From assembly GCF_900313035.1 (NCBI RefSeq), contig NZ_OMPS01000011.1, positions 1-64,000 of the forward strand: a stretch of 64,000 nucleotides of DNA, in the 5' to 3' direction. Shown here piece by piece: positions 24,669 to 33,599 of this stretch. The notes under the pieces were generated by a model. The model worked only from the letters and a program-made list of their open reading frames with translations. It was not told the origin of the DNA and did no database searches. This DNA comes from Ruegeria sp. EL01. Its GTDB lineage: Bacteria > Pseudomonadota > Alphaproteobacteria > Rhodobacterales > Rhodobacteraceae. Within the stretch, counting starts at the first letter, position 1; the number at the start of each line of letters is the position of its first letter. The position numbers were made by a program, and so were the translations under genes.

Positions 24669-25258
24669 TCTTAGTTGGTGCGACTGGCGATATCGGGCAA
24701 GCCGCCTGTAAGGAGCTTGAGCAAAGACACGAAATCATCACCGTTGGCCGCTCCGGCGGGGACTACCAGGTCGATGTCGGCGATCTGAACGCGGTGAAAT
24801 CACTCTATGCTGCGGTTGGCGATTTCGATGCCGTTGTGTCCTGTGCGGGGGATGCGACATTCGCACCCTTGGCCGAGTTGGATCAGGAAGCTTTCATGGT
24901 CGGTCTTCGGCAAAAGGTCATGGGCCAAGTGAACTTGGTTCTCGCTGGGTTAGACGTTATTGCGGATGGAGGTTCGTTCACCCTGACCAGTGGTGTCCTT
25001 GATCGCGACCCGATCCGAATGGGCGCAAATGCCGCGACCGCGAATGGGGCGCTGGCAGGGTTTGTCAAAAGTGCAGCAATAGAGATGCCGCGTAGCCAGC
25101 GGGTCAACGTCGTCAGCCCCGGAATGCTGGACGTGTCCGCCCCGCGCTATGGTGCGTGGTTTCAAGGGCATAAACCTGTGTTGTCGCATCATGTTGGGTT
25201 GGCGTATACGAAGTGCGTCGAGGGTGCTTTGACGGGGCAAGTCGTAATCGTAGAGTGA
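24659..25258 (+). CDS. Short-chain dehydrogenase/reductase
   Basis: A compact 199-aa SDR with the Rossmann motif GATGDIGQAA at residues 7-16 and a serine in the SFTLTSGVL strand. The usual YxxxK is not evident: the place reads NAATANGALAGFVKSA, with Asn for Tyr, as in the short SDR group. Activity therefore may differ from classical members. It overlaps the merR gene and is probably induced with it. Confidence 0.85.
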   Translation: MRIILVGATGDIGQAACKELEQRHEIITVGRSGGDYQVDVGDLNAVKSLYAAVGDFDAVVSCAGDATFAPLAELDQEAFMVGLRQKVMGQVNLVLAGLDVIADGGSFTLTSGVLDRDPIRMGANAATANGALAGFVKSAAIEMPRSQRVNVVSPGMLDVSAPRYGAWFQGHKPVLSHHVGLAYTKCVEGALTGQVVIVE

Positions 25259-25382
25259 CAAGCCCTTCACGAAACCAGCCACTGGAACAACCGCAGCGAA
25301 AGCCCGACGGCCTTGACCCCCGAAAGACATGGGCCCCAGATTGGCCTAAGTGAAAACAAAAAGTTTTTATCTGTGGCTTCTA

Positions 25383-26003
25383 TCAACTTGCTTGCACGGC
25401 CAGCATTAGAGCGAACCCTAGCAGCGCGAGTCCCGAACAGACGCGAAAAACATCGTAGCGCGCCTGAGTGAGAAACCGCTCGCGGACCTTTTCGGCTAAA
25501 AGCGCATAGGAGCTGAGTGACAGAATGGAGAGCGAGCAGTAGGTTAAAACCAGCAATATCGATTGAGGCCAAAGCGACCGAGACGGGTCCAGCGCCTGTG
25601 GGAACAGTGCGAGATAGAACAACAATGCTTTGGGGTTCGTCACAGCAAGCAAGAAAGCCTCACGAAACAAAGTCTGTGGCGAGATGTGCTGGATCGTACC
25701 CGCTCCCAGAACGATAGACTCACGCTTGAGTATCAGCTTCAGACCTAGTCCGCCCAGATACATAACCCCAAGCCAGCGGAACGTCATCCAGAGCGCCTCT
25801 GATGTTACAACAAACGCAGCCACACCGCCCGCGCACAAGATGCCCCCAATGGCGAGACCCAATGCGTTGCCAAATATCGTTGGCAGAACTGGCGCAAACC
25901 CAAACTGTAAGGCCCGCCTGAGGGTGTTGAGGTTTGCGGGCCCCGGCGTCACGATGTTGGCGGCTGATATTGTCGCGTATGAGAGCCATATTGCCCACGC
26001 CAT
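25383..26003 (-). CDS. LysE/RhtB-family exporter
   Basis: A 206-aa inner-membrane protein with about six hydrophobic segments. It has the family signature TPGPANLNTLRRAL near residue 19 and the NPKALLFYLALFPQ segment. Family members export amino acids or related metabolites. It is transcribed divergently from an Lrp/AsnC regulator 144 bases away, the classical LysE-regulator arrangement. The substrate is not known. Confidence 0.9.
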   Translation of the reverse strand: MAWAIWLSYATISAANIVTPGPANLNTLRRALQFGFAPVLPTIFGNALGLAIGGILCAGGVAAFVVTSEALWMTFRWLGVMYLGGLGLKLILKRESIVLGAGTIQHISPQTLFREAFLLAVTNPKALLFYLALFPQALDPSRSLWPQSILLVLTYCSLSILSLSSYALLAEKVRERFLTQARYDVFRVCSGLALLGFALMLAVQAS

Positions 26004-26147
26004 ATCTCAAACTCCGTTTAAGGCACGTCAAGATGGACGCGTCAAACTGGAGTTTAGACTGTCATATGGTCGAAATCCTTTACATATCGGAAGCAAGGTT
26101 AGAATAGTCTGATCATATCAGAACTCAATTGGTGAGATACTTTCATT

Positions 26148-26594
26148 ATGGAAGATGCCCTTGATCCACTAGACCGCTCTCTCCTTCAGGAATTGAGCCG
26201 CAACGCCAGACTTAGCTGGCGCGAACTTGCATCGCTGACTGAGGTGTCCGCCCCAACCGTCCGAGACCGTATCAGGCGGCTCGAAGACATGGGTGTCATC
26301 ACGGGTTTTGGTGTTGAGCTTTCTCCTAAGGCACTTGGCTACACCCTCGAAGCGATTGTGCGCTTCAAGCCCTTTCCAGGAAAAGTTCATCTGCTCGCTG
26401 AAAAGATCATTACATCAACCCGCATCGTGCAATGTGACAAGGTCACAGGCGAAGATGCGTTCGTTGCCCGAATGCTCCTCAAAAACATCTCCGAACTGGA
26501 CGCACTGCTGGAAGATTTCTCGACACATGCATCCACCCAGACGGCGGTCATCAAATCGAGCCCGGTGCGTATGCGGCCACCCCCGCTTGATTGA
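26148..26594 (+). CDS. Lrp/AsnC-family regulator
   Basis: A 148-aa regulator with an N-terminal HTH (LSWRELASLTEVSAPTVRDR at residues 23-42) and a C-terminal RAM-like ligand domain. It is transcribed away from the LysE exporter and probably controls it in response to an amino acid. The end (SSPVRMRPPPLD) is slightly shorter than usual but intact. Confidence 0.92.
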   Translation: MEDALDPLDRSLLQELSRNARLSWRELASLTEVSAPTVRDRIRRLEDMGVITGFGVELSPKALGYTLEAIVRFKPFPGKVHLLAEKIITSTRIVQCDKVTGEDAFVARMLLKNISELDALLEDFSTHASTQTAVIKSSPVRMRPPPLD

Positions 26595-26963
26595 AATTGC
26601 TCCGATTCTGAGCGCAAGGCATATCAACCGACTTAATCAGAGCGGCCACTCGCGCAGCCGAAGCGAATTGGTATTTAGTCCCGCGTCTTTCTAGTTCATG
26701 AGCCGTGCAGCGAACGGCGGTTTCTGCGCTTGCATTCCTCCAGTCTGCACAGGCCGTGCTGTTCAACTGTCCTACCGTTCGCACGTAATGTGATCCGGTG
26801 CGGATGATTGCAATCCCGTCGCAGATAATCTGATTACGTTCGCAAATAATGTTAGTTTAGCACCCCGGATAGACGCAAATAATTCGAGCGGAAATTCGGG
26901 CAGTTTGCAATTCGAGCGCCGCATAAGTGCAATCCGCTACAACTACTCGCGACTATCTGGCCG
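26595..26963. other. Non-coding gap with repeated CGCAnATAAT-type motifs
   Basis: The gap lies between two converging Lrp/AsnC genes. No gene is supported. It holds several degenerate copies of one 10-base motif (listed as a separate repeat feature). It may be the remains of a mobile element end. Confidence 0.5.
26780..26883. repeat. Cluster of degenerate 10-bp direct repeats
   Basis: Copies read CGCACGTAAT (26780), TGCGGATGAT (26799), CGCAGATAAT (26820), CGCAAATAAT (26841) and CGCAAATAAT (26874). The first four are 19-21 bases apart, close to two helical turns. On the other strand the motif is ATTATTTGCG. Repeats of this look occur near the ends of tyrosine-recombinase elements or as protein-binding arrays. 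No recombinase gene is adjacent, and the function is unknown. Confidence 0.5.
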
Positions 26964-27416
26964 TCATAGGGGAAGTTCCAACGTTGCTTTCTCGGTGGAG
27001 ACGACAATCGATGTGCGGAATTTCCGCACGTTCTTGTCAGCGAAAAAGAAGCGATGCGTGAATGCTTCGTAATCTCTGATATCTTTAGCCACGACAATCA
27101 TAACGAAATCGGCGTCCCCGGCGATGCAGTAGAAATTCATCACCTGCCGGTCCTCTCGCGCTTTCCGCTTGAACGCGTCGATCTGGTCCAAGCGGTCACG
27201 CTCAAGCTCAACAGAAACCACTGCTGTTATTCCAAACCCGAGTTTTTGCTGATCAAGAACAGCCACCTCTTTCTTGATCACACCGCCGTCGCGCAAGGCT
27301 TTCAATCGCCTTTGAACCGATGCCGTGGACGCCCCGATATGGTCCGCCAGATCCTGTATGGACGTCCGCGCGTTTCCTTGCAGTATGTTTAACAGTTTAT
27401 GATCCGATTGATCCAT
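26964..27416 (-). CDS. Lrp/AsnC-family regulator
   Basis: A 150-aa regulator with an HTH (IQDLADHIGASTASVQRRLK, about residues 20-39) and an AsnC ligand domain. The ATG at 27416, preceded by GGGAG, was chosen over an earlier in-frame codon. It is divergent from azlCD and most likely controls that branched-chain amino acid exporter, as in Bacillus, where azlB is an Lrp homologue. Confidence 0.92.
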   Translation of the reverse strand: MDQSDHKLLNILQGNARTSIQDLADHIGASTASVQRRLKALRDGGVIKKEVAVLDQQKLGFGITAVVSVELERDRLDQIDAFKRKAREDRQVMNFYCIAGDADFVMIVVAKDIRDYEAFTHRFFFADKNVRKFRTSIVVSTEKATLELPL

Positions 27417-27519
27417 GATCGTGTCACTCCCAAAGCCCATAACTTTTGAGGTGATGCTATCACATAAAGCCGATTTTGATAGTTTAATCTATCACCGAAC
27501 GGTCCTAAATTGGCTGTTT

Positions 27520-28200
27520 ATGAAACATGGCGCTGTTGCAATCCTTCCCCTCGCTGCCGGAGCAGCCCTCTATGGCTTCGCATTCGGTCTGCTGGCGGCT
27601 CAGGTCGGATTTCCATGGTGGGGCGTTGCCCTTATGAGCGGGGTTGTTCATGCGGGATCATCCCAAATCGTCGCCGTAGAGCAGTTTGCGGGAACGTCTG
27701 CCGTGGTCGGTGCCGCTCTCGCGGGGGCGGCATTGAACCTGCGCTACATCGGCATTGTCGCATCACTCTCCGATGTTCTGAGCGGCCTTTCACTTCGGAT
27801 GAAGCTCCTCGCAATCCACATCACAGGCGATGAAAACTGGGCCTTAACAATGACGGAGCGGGCGAAAAACCCCGCAATCAGAGCAAGCTTTTTGATTGGC
27901 TCCGGGCTTGTGATGATCACGGTCTGGACAATCTCGACAACACTGGGGGCGGTTGCCGGGGCAACGCTTCCAAACCTCGAACAGTTCGGACTGGGGTTCG
28001 CCTTCACCGCCGCTTTCATCGCGATGGCGCGTGGGTTGTGGCGCGGCGCACCAAACCTTCTTCCCTGGGCCATGAGTTTCGCAATCACGGTATGCGCCGT
28101 TACAGTAGGCGCTCCAAAGGCTTACGCAATCGTCGCCGGTGCCGTCTGCGGCCTCGTGATTTCACATTTCCACAGGACCAAAAAAGAGCGCGTGGCATGA
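27520..28200 (+). CDS. azlC: AzlC-family branched-chain amino acid exporter, large subunit
   Basis: A 226-aa membrane protein of the AzlC family, which with AzlD exports branched-chain amino acids. Family motifs are YGFAFGLLAAQVGFPWW, the SGVVHAGSSQIVAVEQF stretch near residue 40 and LNLRY. The open frame extends upstream to 27415, but the stretch before 27520 overlaps the divergent regulator's start region and does not look like AzlC, so I chose the later ATG. It overlaps azlD by 4 bases. Confidence 0.88.
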   Translation: MKHGAVAILPLAAGAALYGFAFGLLAAQVGFPWWGVALMSGVVHAGSSQIVAVEQFAGTSAVVGAALAGAALNLRYIGIVASLSDVLSGLSLRMKLLAIHITGDENWALTMTERAKNPAIRASFLIGSGLVMITVWTISTTLGAVAGATLPNLEQFGLGFAFTAAFIAMARGLWRGAPNLLPWAMSFAITVCAVTVGAPKAYAIVAGAVCGLVISHFHRTKKERVA

Positions 28201-28493
28201 CATTTCCATTCTGGATGTTGATCGTTGTTCTTGCCGTCGCTGCACTCTCGATCAGGGTGCTGGGTCTCTTTGCCGGTGATGCGATCAAGTCGTCCCAGTA
28301 TTCATGGGTGCTGGATGATTTGCCCGGTCTTATCGTCGTCTCCCTGGTTGCATCTTCGCTGGCCGGTCAATCTGTCGAAACATGGATCGCCGCCGGGATA
28401 GCACTGGTTGTCGCATACCTGTCCAACCACGTAATCCTGACTATGTGCGTCGGTGTTGCCGTATATGGCGGCCTGGTTTGGGTCGGTTTCTAG
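28197..28493 (+). CDS. azlD: AzlD-family branched-chain amino acid exporter, small subunit
   Basis: A 98-aa protein with three to four membrane segments. It starts at an ATGA overlap with azlC. The length and hydrophobic pattern, including LDDLPGLIVVSLVASSL, match AzlD. It functions with AzlC and is translationally coupled to it. Confidence 0.9.
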   Translation: MTFPFWMLIVVLAVAALSIRVLGLFAGDAIKSSQYSWVLDDLPGLIVVSLVASSLAGQSVETWIAAGIALVVAYLSNHVILTMCVGVAVYGGLVWVGF

Positions 28494-28582
28494 CGGCCGA
28501 GATAAGCGGGGTTGATCTGGCATCCTTCCTTGGTTGCCGGATACCTCGTGCGCTTTCCAAAGCATACGATCATTCTATCCCC

Positions 28583-29440
28583 TCACGCCGCCAACGCCAG
28601 AACCACAACGCCAGCCAGAATGACGCTTGCCCAGAACAAACGATGTTTCAATTGCCCCTCTCCAAGCAATAGGCTGCCCATCAGCACCGTCAGGAGAACG
28701 CTGAGTTCACGGATCGGAGCGACAAAGACAACCGGCGTGAAGGTCAGCGCAATGAGAACCAGAATGTAGGCCAATGGGTTGAACACTGCGATGGCAAGTA
28801 CGCCGAATTTATGTTGCTGCCATATGTTTTGAACCAGCGCGTGACGGCGTACTGCCAGCGGAGCCAGCAGCACGGTTCTACCCACGCTGGACGCATAATC
28901 CAGTAGCAGCGGCGGTATCATCAGCGCCGAAACCGAGTGGGCATCCCATGCCGTATAGCTCCCGATAAACAGACCTGCCGTCAGGCCAAAACCAAGCGAT
29001 AGCAGGGCGCTGCCGCCAGATCGGCGAAACCCGCCCGTCAGCATCAAAACCCCGAAGATGATAATCGCGCCACCGATGGCGATCTGCGAGGTAATCCGTT
29101 CTCCCAGAAACAACACAGCAAAACAGGTGGACAGCAAGGGCCCGGTTGCCCGTGCTGTAGGATAGACCAGCGAAAGATCACCCTTGCGGTACCCGATCTG
29201 CAACAAAAGGAAATATCCAAGATGCAGCGCAGCACTACCTGCTATGAAAGCCATCTGTGTGACATCGAACAGCGGGATGCCCGATCCAATCCAGATCGCC
29301 AACGGCAGATAGATCACCACCGACAGGGCCGAGAAGAGCCAGACCAGCTCAGGTCCGGCGTTGATGCGTTTAACGAAGAAATTCCAGGTTGCGTGACAGA
29401 TTGCGGCTGTCAGGACGAGCGCGAAGCCAAGGATGGACAT
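28583..29440 (-). CDS. EamA/DMT-family transporter
   Basis: A 285-aa inner-membrane protein with ten predicted helices in two EamA repeats. Family cues are ICHATWNFFVKR near residue 14 and YPTARATGPLLS and FLGERIT around residues 92-115. Drug/metabolite transporters of this type export amino acids or other small molecules. It ends about 90 bases from the converging azlD gene. The substrate cannot be assigned. Confidence 0.88.
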   Translation of the reverse strand: MSILGFALVLTAAICHATWNFFVKRINAGPELVWLFSALSVVIYLPLAIWIGSGIPLFDVTQMAFIAGSAALHLGYFLLLQIGYRKGDLSLVYPTARATGPLLSTCFAVLFLGERITSQIAIGGAIIIFGVLMLTGGFRRSGGSALLSLGFGLTAGLFIGSYTAWDAHSVSALMIPPLLLDYASSVGRTVLLAPLAVRRHALVQNIWQQHKFGVLAIAVFNPLAYILVLIALTFTPVVFVAPIRELSVLLTVLMGSLLLGEGQLKHRLFWASVILAGVVVLALAA

Positions 29441-29723
29441 GTTTTTACCTCAAAGACGAGTTTCAAGCAGACGTGCGTAAGCACGCCCGTCCATCCCCCC
29501 TAGCTTTCTCGTCTTTAAGGTGTCCGCCCGTACACGGGCTCATAACGGCGCTCGGTCCAGTCCTGAAAAATCAGCGGAACCCTAGCCGCACATGGATGGG
29601 CAGGGTCAGCGTATCATGGAAGACCAAGCTGTAAAGACCTGTCTTGCGACAGGGTGCGATGCGACATAGGCTCGGGCTTCATTTCAATTCCACTAATTGA
29701 TTGAACCCACGAGAGGAATTCAT

Positions 29724-30347
29724 ATGGACACGCTTCTTTTCTTAGCTTTCGTGACCACGACATTGCTGTTCGTCGCCGTGCCGGGACCGTCCGTGGCCTT
29801 TGCATCCGCTCAGGCGGTTCGTCACGGCGCAAAGGCTGCTGCAATCACTGTGGCAGGCGATGCCTTGGGTACAGTTGTCCATATCTGCATCGCGGTCTGG
29901 GGCCTGGCAACGCTGATCGCGATTTCTGAGACGGTTCTGCCGTTTCTGCAAATCGTGGGAGGCGTGTTCATCATCTATATGAGCATCCAGTCTTTCCGAT
30001 CATCCCGGCATCCAGCCAAAGCGCCTGTCGCCACCAATCACCGCGTCACCTTCTGGGCTGGTTTCTTTGCCTGCGTAACAAATCCCAAAGCAATAGTATT
30101 CTTCGTGGCGCTATTCCCCAGCTTTATTTCACCAGAGCACAACATCCTGCTTCAAAGTCTGATTTACGGCACCATTTTCCTGTTCTTGGATGCTATTTCC
30201 ATTCTTGGCTACGCGCTGCTGGCGATGCACGCCGTGCGCAAGGCAACATCCCGATGGCTGAATATTGAAGCGCTGAGCGGGCTTGGCCTGTTCGGGGTTG
30301 GTTTTGGTATGATCGTGAAAGGCTATCGCTCCATTCCGTCGAATTGA
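29724..30347 (+). CDS. LysE/RhtB-family exporter
   Basis: A 207-aa exporter with the signature VPGPSVAFASAQAVRHG near residue 18, NPKAIVFFVALFPSF in the middle and six hydrophobic segments. GAGAGGAATTCAT precedes the ATG at 29724, which was preferred to an upstream start. A second LysE gene follows 79 bases later in the same direction, so the two may be expressed together. Confidence 0.92.
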   Translation: MDTLLFLAFVTTTLLFVAVPGPSVAFASAQAVRHGAKAAAITVAGDALGTVVHICIAVWGLATLIAISETVLPFLQIVGGVFIIYMSIQSFRSSRHPAKAPVATNHRVTFWAGFFACVTNPKAIVFFVALFPSFISPEHNILLQSLIYGTIFLFLDAISILGYALLAMHAVRKATSRWLNIEALSGLGLFGVGFGMIVKGYRSIPSN

Positions 30348-30426
30348 GATCACAAGCAAAACATTGTTGCATGACACATCGATTGAGAACATAATATGAA
30401 CATTATAAATTGATTTGAGGTAACCC

Positions 30427-31068
30427 ATGCAGGATTTCAGCACCTATCTCCCCGGTATTATTCTGGCCTATTCCGCCTTCCTTTTGGCCATAGCCAGCCC
30501 TGGACCCAACATTCTTGCGGTGATCGGCACGTCCATGAGCGTAAGCCGCCAATCAGGCATTTCGTTGGCTCTGGGCGTTGCGAGCGGATCGTTCACGTGG
30601 GCGCTTCTGACTGTGTTCGGCTTGTCAGCCATTCTTGCAACCTATGCATCTGCCCTCCTGCTGATCAAGATTTTTGGCGGTCTGTACCTGCTCTGGCTGG
30701 CGTATAAATCTTTCAAGTCAGCGGCTTCAACACATGACATCGAAGCTAAAGAGCTGGCTGGAGGTCGGCGAACACCCTTCGGGTATTTTCAGCGGGGCTA
30801 CATTATCCAGATGACAAACCCGAAGGCCGCTTTGGCGTGGGTCGCCATTATCTCGCTAGGCTTGCAGGAAGGTGCGCCCCTGTGGGTTGGCGCTGCCATC
30901 GTTATCGGGACATTTATCATGTCGATTGTGATCCACGTTCTTTACGCCGTGGCGTTTTCCACCCCGGCCATGGTGCGCATCTACGGCTCAGCGCGCAGGG
31001 TCATTCAAGGCGTTCTGGGTACCTTTTTCGCCTTTGCCGGTTTGCATCTGCTGACCAGCCGGAGTTAA
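30427..31068 (+). CDS. LysE/RhtB-family exporter
   Basis: A 213-aa paralogue of the preceding gene in family terms, with SPGPNILAVIGTSMS near residue 25 and TNPKAALAWVAIISLG. GAGGTAACCC precedes the ATG. The downstream monooxygenase-like gene starts 6 bases after its stop, so the two are surely one transcript, suggesting export of a product or toxic intermediate. Confidence 0.92.
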   Translation: MQDFSTYLPGIILAYSAFLLAIASPGPNILAVIGTSMSVSRQSGISLALGVASGSFTWALLTVFGLSAILATYASALLLIKIFGGLYLLWLAYKSFKSAASTHDIEAKELAGGRRTPFGYFQRGYIIQMTNPKAALAWVAIISLGLQEGAPLWVGAAIVIGTFIMSIVIHVLYAVAFSTPAMVRIYGSARRVIQGVLGTFFAFAGLHLLTSRS

Positions 31069-31074
31069 GCGATC

Positions 31075-31410
31075 ATGAGCTTTACCGATCCTGCTGCAAA
31101 AAACCTGAATGAGGGCTTTGCAGTCGCCATCAACATTGTAGCCAAGGAAGGCAAGGGCGATGCAGTGGCTGAAATCCTGCAAGGGCTGATTGCCCCGACT
31201 ATGGCCGAAAAGGGCGTGAAGTTCTTTGTGCCATACCGCTCGCCAACTGACCCGTTGTCTTTCTTCATCTATGAACTTTATGTCGATGAAGCGGGGTGGG
31301 AGGCGCATAATAAAGCACCTCATTTCCTGAATGTTGTCGATGAACTGGTCTCTTTGGTAACTCACAGACAGCGCATGCCGTTCGTTCCTTTTGGGGTCAA
31401 GCGTGGTTGA
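31075..31410 (+). CDS. Antibiotic-biosynthesis-monooxygenase (ABM) fold protein
   Basis: A 111-aa ferredoxin-like dimeric protein of the ABM/YgiN type. It has the strand-helix plan AVAINIVAKEGKGDAV, FFVPYRSPTDPLSFFIYELY, then DEAGWEAHNKAPHF with the common His. Members oxidise quinols or act on aromatic compounds, usually without a cofactor. It follows a LysE exporter directly. The function is inferred from the fold only. Confidence 0.8.
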   Translation: MSFTDPAAKNLNEGFAVAINIVAKEGKGDAVAEILQGLIAPTMAEKGVKFFVPYRSPTDPLSFFIYELYVDEAGWEAHNKAPHFLNVVDELVSLVTHRQRMPFVPFGVKRG

Positions 31411-31489
31411 GTGCTAAATTCCCCTTTAAGCGGTTTTCTAGCTGAATAGCCGTTTGTGTTCCGCGCAGAGGATTCAACGAGAGATGTAA

Positions 31490-32245
31490 TCAACTACTGT
31501 TGGTAAACTGGCGCGGCGTTTTGCCCGTGACCAACCGGAAGGCGTTGATAAACGCACTCGGGGTTTCAAAACCTACATCAAGCGCAACACTCGTAACCGG
31601 TTGACCGTCGATTAATCTCTCAATTGCTACGATAATTCGGGTCTGCCGCCTAAATTCTCGAAAGGTCATACCCGTTTCCCCGCGAACGCGGCGTATCAGG
31701 TTTCTCTCGGAAAGCCCTAACTCATTAGCCCATTCAGTCATTGTCTTCTTGGATGCGGGGTTTGCACGCAGGTCTTCTGCAAGGAGAGCAATGTGTTTGT
31801 TTGCTGGCAGGGGCAGGGAAAACGCCTCGATGTTGCTCTGTTTGATTTCGTGGACAAGCACATCGCCCAAGGTTTGTTGCAGCGTGCCATCTTTATCCTC
31901 GGCCAAGCGCACCAATACCTCTCTAGCGAGAGGCGAAACGGAAATTACACGTAGATCGGTGGGGAGGGAGAGATAAGCAGTGCTTAGATAGGCTGTCCGC
32001 ATAGCGACTGCACCTCCGCACTCAATGGCGTGTTCGATCCCTGCAGGTATCCATAGGGCTCTGCTCACAGGAAGCACCCAAAGCCTGTTTCGCGCCGAGA
32101 TCCGCATTGCTCCTGAGATGGCGTGTATGAGTTGATGCGCTTCGTGCGAATGCCATTCAATCCGGGTGTCGGACGGATATGTCGAAGCGAACCCGTTTAC
32201 CTCGGGTTGGCTCAAATTTGGCATTTCAGGCGTATTATTTGTCAT
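31490..32245 (-). CDS. AraC-family transcriptional regulator with cupin sensor
   Basis: A 251-aa regulator with an N-terminal cupin sensor (WHSHEAHQLIHAISGAMRI near residue 31) and a C-terminal double HTH (about 160-250) with LGLSERNLIRRVRGETGMTF-type motifs and VALDVGFETPSAFINAF. It is transcribed away from an MFS gene 68 bases away and probably controls it. Confidence 0.93.
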   Translation of the reverse strand: MTNNTPEMPNLSQPEVNGFASTYPSDTRIEWHSHEAHQLIHAISGAMRISARNRLWVLPVSRALWIPAGIEHAIECGGAVAMRTAYLSTAYLSLPTDLRVISVSPLAREVLVRLAEDKDGTLQQTLGDVLVHEIKQSNIEAFSLPLPANKHIALLAEDLRANPASKKTMTEWANELGLSERNLIRRVRGETGMTFREFRRQTRIIVAIERLIDGQPVTSVALDVGFETPSAFINAFRLVTGKTPRQFTNSS

Positions 32246-32313
32246 TATATTGACAGACAGTAAGTCGTTACCGACACATAATCAAAGGATAAGTCAGTTA
32301 AGGAAGCTCAATC

Positions 32314-33528
32314 GTGTCCCGCAACGAAACCCTCCAATTCATCAATCTGGCTCATTTCTTTGACCATTTCTTCCTGCTTATTTTTCCGACTGCCGCACTC
32401 GCCATAGCCCCCGCATGGGACATGAGCTACGCCAATGTGCTTTTGCTCGGGTCGCCCGTTTACATCATGTTTGCTTTAGGCACGCTTCCAGCCGGTTGGC
32501 TCGGTGACAGGCTGGATCGATTGACATTGATCGCAGTCTTTTTCCTAGGCTGTGGCGCATCAAGCATATGGGTGGCGATGTCTGAGAGCACTCTGGCTAT
32601 GACAGTTGGTCTTGGCTTCCTGGGCCTATTTGCGGCAATTTACCATCCGGTCGGTCTCGCCCATATCACCCAAGTCGGACTGCGTTCAGGACGTGCGTTG
32701 GCCATAAATGGCGTCTTCGGCAACATGGGGTTAGCGGGGGCCGCCGTTCTGACCGCCATTCTCTCTAAACATGTGGGATGGGAGGCGGCGTTCTTTGTTC
32801 CGGGTGGCATCTCGGTTGCAATTGGGGTGGTGTTATTGATTAGGAGCAGAAAACAGGGATACGCATCTCGGCAAAATGAAGAGGCCCGAACCGGAACGCC
32901 TCACAGTAGCAATCGCAAGACGCAAATGCGTGTCTTTGCAGTTGTTTGTGTGTCTGCACTTTTAGGAGGGTTAATCTTTAATGCGGTTACGATCTCGTTG
33001 CCAAAGTTCTTCGATGAACGGCTTGTAGGCGTCGGGGGTGATCTCACATGGGTGGGGGCATCGGCAGGACTGGTCTTCGCCATCGCTGCCTTTGCACAAT
33101 TACCTGTGGGAGAATTGCTTGACCGGATTGGAGCCCGACCAATTCTACTGACGTTGCTAAGCTGTCAGGTGTTATGTTTGCTCTTGTTGACGCAGGCGAC
33201 GGGCATAATTGCTCTTGCACTCTCACTTGCTTTGGTCACGTTCATATTTGCTGAAATCCCAATCACAACCTGGTTGCTCGGACACTATCTCGAACCGGGC
33301 ATTCGATCTCGTGCTGTTTCCGTGGAATATGTCATGTCTCTTGGAGTTGGTGCCACCGCTGTACCATTCATTGCTATGTTTCATGCCAAAGGGATCGGCT
33401 TTGACGTTCAGCTTTTTGGCCTCGCAGCAGCGGCTTCGGGTATATTTATAGCCGCGGTGTTCTTACCGAAAGACAAACTGACGAATGCTCCGCATCCCTC
33501 AGGTTATCTGCCTGCACGAAACGAATAG
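32314..33528 (+). CDS. Major facilitator superfamily transporter
   Basis: A 404-aa protein with twelve hydrophobic segments and the loop 2-3 motif GTLPAGWLGDRLDR typical of MFS. AAGGAAG precedes the GTG start. It resembles fosmidomycin-resistance-like exporters in its N-terminus (LAHFFDHFFLLIFPTAAL) but that is a weak cue. Divergent from the AraC gene and 71 bases upstream of the RraA-like gene, it may move the substrate of that enzyme. Confidence 0.88.
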   Translation: MSRNETLQFINLAHFFDHFFLLIFPTAALAIAPAWDMSYANVLLLGSPVYIMFALGTLPAGWLGDRLDRLTLIAVFFLGCGASSIWVAMSESTLAMTVGLGFLGLFAAIYHPVGLAHITQVGLRSGRALAINGVFGNMGLAGAAVLTAILSKHVGWEAAFFVPGGISVAIGVVLLIRSRKQGYASRQNEEARTGTPHSSNRKTQMRVFAVVCVSALLGGLIFNAVTISLPKFFDERLVGVGGDLTWVGASAGLVFAIAAFAQLPVGELLDRIGARPILLTLLSCQVLCLLLLTQATGIIALALSLALVTFIFAEIPITTWLLGHYLEPGIRSRAVSVEYVMSLGVGATAVPFIAMFHAKGIGFDVQLFGLAAAASGIFIAAVFLPKDKLTNAPHPSGYLPARNE

Positions 33529-33599
33529 CCCGGAGCTTGCATCCCAGGATTCGAGCAGCCGAACTCACTGTAAAATTGAAGAGCCGGAAGAGAGAGCCT

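Noticed and set aside
26780..26883. CRISPR array for the spaced 10-bp repeats
   Set aside because: Repeats are too short and degenerate, the spacing is about two helical turns and no cas gene is near.
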